Of a DNA stretch of 64,000 nt, positions 62,115 through 64,000 are shown piece by piece; position 1 is the stretch's first letter, and each line of letters begins with the position of its first letter. The translations under genes and the position numbers were made by a program. Source of the stretch: JADLGL01 sp963823045 (GTDB lineage: Bacteria > Pseudomonadota > Alphaproteobacteria > Rhizobiales > Kaistiaceae); NCBI GenBank assembly GCA_963823045.1, contig CAWGKA010000004.1:62001-126000 (forward strand). The letters are read 5' to 3'. A model generated the notes under the pieces. The model had not been told where the DNA came from. It did no database searches and saw only the letters and a program-made list of their open reading frames with translations.

Positions 62115-62916
62115 CGCCTCGGCCTTTCTGCGGGAGATTCGCCAAGCTGGACAACGCGCAGTCGCATCCGCCGCCGCTGCCTGTCAAGCCGAGCCTGTGG
62201 GGTCTTTCGGCCGCGCCGCAAGGGTGCGGAGGAAGGCTTCGATGCGCGCGCGCTGCCAGAAGGCGATCGCCCGCTGCGATGACGATGATGGCGGCGATCG
62301 CGATCACCAGCGTCGTGTTCGACTGCGCGAAGCCGGCGCCCGTCAGACTGAAGGCGACGTAGCCGGGAATGCGGCCAAAAAAGGCGACCATGATGAGCTG
62401 CCGCAGCGGAATGCGCGTGAGACCGGCGATGTAGCAGATCAGATCGTCCGGGAAGATCGGCACCACGAAGATGGCGAGCAGCACCCAGACGCCATTGTTT
62501 TCGGTCAGGAAATCGAAGCGGTTGAGGATCGAGGGCTTCACGAACCGCTCGACGAAGGGGCGTCCGAGCTTCCGCGACAGCGCGAAGACGAGCGTGCAGC
62601 CGATCGTGCCGCCGATCGTTGCGTAGACCGATCCCCAGATCGGGCCGAACAGGAACCCGCCGACGAAGCCGGTCACCTGACCTGGGATAGGCGCGGCGAA
62701 GACCTGCCCAATCTGGATGAGGATGAAGACGATCGGCCCCCAGGGGCCTGCGCTGGCGATGAAATCGGAAACCCGCTGCGGGTCGCCGAAGAAGGACAGC
62801 AGCGGCAGTGTGGCCAGCGCGAGCACCGCCAGCACGGCGACGGCAATGGCGAAACGGACGAGGATAGTATGCCGTTTAGCCTTCCGCTCAGCCTCGCTTG
62901 CTTCGGTGCTGTCCAT
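62023..62916 (-). CDS. TVP38/TMEM64-family membrane protein (end probably misread)
   Basis: About six membrane segments; the VTT/DedA-type core is VFAAPIPGQVTGFVGGFLFG, IGCTLVFALSRKLGRPFVERF, VVPIFPDDLICYIAGLTRI and FFGRIPGYVAFSLTGAG. As written the frame runs into rnd with a Pro/Gly-rich tail. Removing one base from GGG near 62276 gives AIAFWQRARIEAFLRTLAA and a stop at 62184, a normal size of about 243. Family members are thought to move lipids across membranes. Confidence 0.82.
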   Translation of the reverse strand: MDSTEASEAERKAKRHTILVRFAIAVAVLAVLALATLPLLSFFGDPQRVSDFIASAGPWGPIVFILIQIGQVFAAPIPGQVTGFVGGFLFGPIWGSVYATIGGTIGCTLVFALSRKLGRPFVERFVKPSILNRFDFLTENNGVWVLLAIFVVPIFPDDLICYIAGLTRIPLRQLIMVAFFGRIPGYVAFSLTGAGFAQSNTTLVIAIAAIIVIAAGDRLLAARAHRSLPPHPCGAAERPHRLGLTGSGGGCDCALSSLANLPQKGRGDDDTPPPARPTGSVGLWRRCGGDRHRSARP

Positions 62917-63000
62917 TGGCGTTTCTTAGCTGGGCTGACGTCGATCGCAATCGTGCGACCGTCGTCAGGTTCGATCGAACCCGACAAGGCAGGCAAGCGC

Positions 63001-63961
63001 ATGGCCGGCATTACGCAGCTTTCGCCTAGGCTGATGCGATCCGCCCGGCAAGTGCTGCTCCCCATCCTGCTCGCCCTGGGAGCCACAGCGCACTCTGACG
63101 CGGCCGATGATCCAGTCCGGCACACGCTCATCCATGACGGCCTGGAACGGCATTATCTCGTCACCGTGCCGCCCGCTGTCGCCGCATCGACCGACCTCGT
63201 GCCTGCCGTCATCGTCCTGCACGGTGGCGGTGGGAATGGCGTCAATGCCATGGAGATGACCGGATTTGCCGACCAGGCGATGGAGGACGGCTTCATCGCG
63301 GTCTTCCCCGAGGGAACCGGACGCACGGTGCTGCTCACCTGGAACGCCCGCCATTGCTGCGGCTACGCGATGGAAAACGACATCGACGACGTGGGCTTCA
63401 TCGCGGACCTCATCGATACGCTGATAGCGGACTACCCGGTCGATCCGGACCGCATCTACGTCACCGGCATGTCGAACGGGGCGATGATGACGCTGCGCCT
63501 TGGCATCGAGCTGTCGGACCGTATCGCCGCGATTGCGCCGGTGGTCGGCGGCTTGTTCGGCGATGAAGAATCTGCCGCGGAGCCCGGTCGCCGCCATCAT
63601 CATCAATGGCGAGCTCGACAGAAGGGTCCCGCCCGAAGGTGGCCTCGGCGAAGAGCGCTTCCCCGGCGCCTGGGACGGAACGCCCCTGATGCCCGCCGCC
63701 TATCAGGGGACCTTTTGGGCATCGGCCGATCAGTGCGATGTCGACACGCCCGAGGTCGACGACGAGAACGCCTTTGTGCTCACGCGCTTCGCCTGCCCCA
63801 ATGGGCTCGACGTCGAAGCTTATCTCGTCAAAGACAACGGCCATGCCTGGCCGGGCGGGGAGCCCGGAACCGCCTTCGGCGACATTCCGACTACGGCCTT
63901 CGATGCCACCGATGCGATCTGGGAGTTCTTCCGGCGGCACAGCCTTTCCGGCCGCCAGTAG
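63001..63961 (+). CDS. Secreted PHB depolymerase/feruloyl-esterase-type hydrolase (one frameshift)
   Basis: About 319 residues from the ATG at 63001; signal peptide about 1-34 (RQVLLPILLALGATAHSDAA). LpqC/COG3509 motifs: VIVLHGGGGNGVNAMEMTGF, WNARHCCGYA, nucleophile Ser in GMSNGAMM. The frame changes near 63577; in the next frame come AAIIINGELDRRVPPEGG (catalytic Asp) and DNGHAWPGG (catalytic His). The catalytic triad is complete across the break. The natural ester substrate is not known. Confidence 0.85.
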
Positions 63962-64000
63962 GCCGCTCCCCTTAGCCATGGCACGCGATGACGCGTGTCT

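Overview
The window is about 64 kb of GC-rich DNA from an alphaproteobacterium, most likely an order Hyphomicrobiales (Rhizobiales) relative. This rests on C4-pathway 5-aminolevulinate synthase, the lptC-lptA-lptB-rpoN-ptsN order, the murA / DUF2948-like / hisD and infA-maf-yacG blocks, and rhizobial-type PilZ, PepSY and MarR/GbsR proteins. I name no genus.

Layout. 0-9 kb: end of a cytochrome c, the ligase-associated helicase and phosphoesterase (lhr, pdeM), yjbQ, mscL, hemA, a PilZ protein, a DUF72 protein and a pirin. 8.7-12.8 kb: a GbsR/MarR regulator divergent from a two-gene ABC-2 exporter, then a methyltransferase. 13-16.7 kb: two secreted Ser/Gly/Pro-rich PepSY proteins followed by an OmpR-type regulator and its sensor kinase, with a shared direct-repeat box upstream of both secreted proteins. 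16.8-23.5 kb: a sensor kinase, a single-domain response regulator and three multidomain c-di-GMP proteins. 23.5-31 kb: molybdenum cofactor and molybdate uptake genes (moaC, mog, moaE, moeB, moaD, modABC, modE), in which moaA and moeA are internally deleted. 31-32.2 kb: an ArsR regulator and a secreted protein. 32.6-47.5 kb: a surface-glycan island with five sulfotransferase-like domains, several glycosyltransferases, a FemAB-like transferase, a pyruvyltransferase/PP-loop fusion and a DegT aminotransferase, bounded by tRNA-Thr(GGT). 47.7-52.4 kb: murA, a DUF2948-like gene, hisD, infA, maf and yacG. 52.4-57 kb: a TPR-like protein, engB, an acetyltransferase, and the ligase-associated DNA ligase and exonuclease. 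57-64 kb: ptsN, rpoN, lptB, lptA, lptC, an RNase D-like gene, a TVP38-type membrane protein and a secreted esterase.

Quality. Many genes that should be intact, including the essential murA and hemA and also hisD, are interrupted by what look like extra single bases, often in G or C runs. I read these as draft-sequence insertion errors and annotate one gene across each break. The large internal losses in moaA and moeA are different in kind and may be real.

The strongest candidates for undescribed biology are the PepSY-repeat/two-component locus, the pyruvyltransferase/PP-loop/FemAB/aminotransferase operon, the REC-GGDEF-PilZ protein with lost catalytic residues but a kept inhibitory site, and a composite palindromic element inside the DNA ligase gene.
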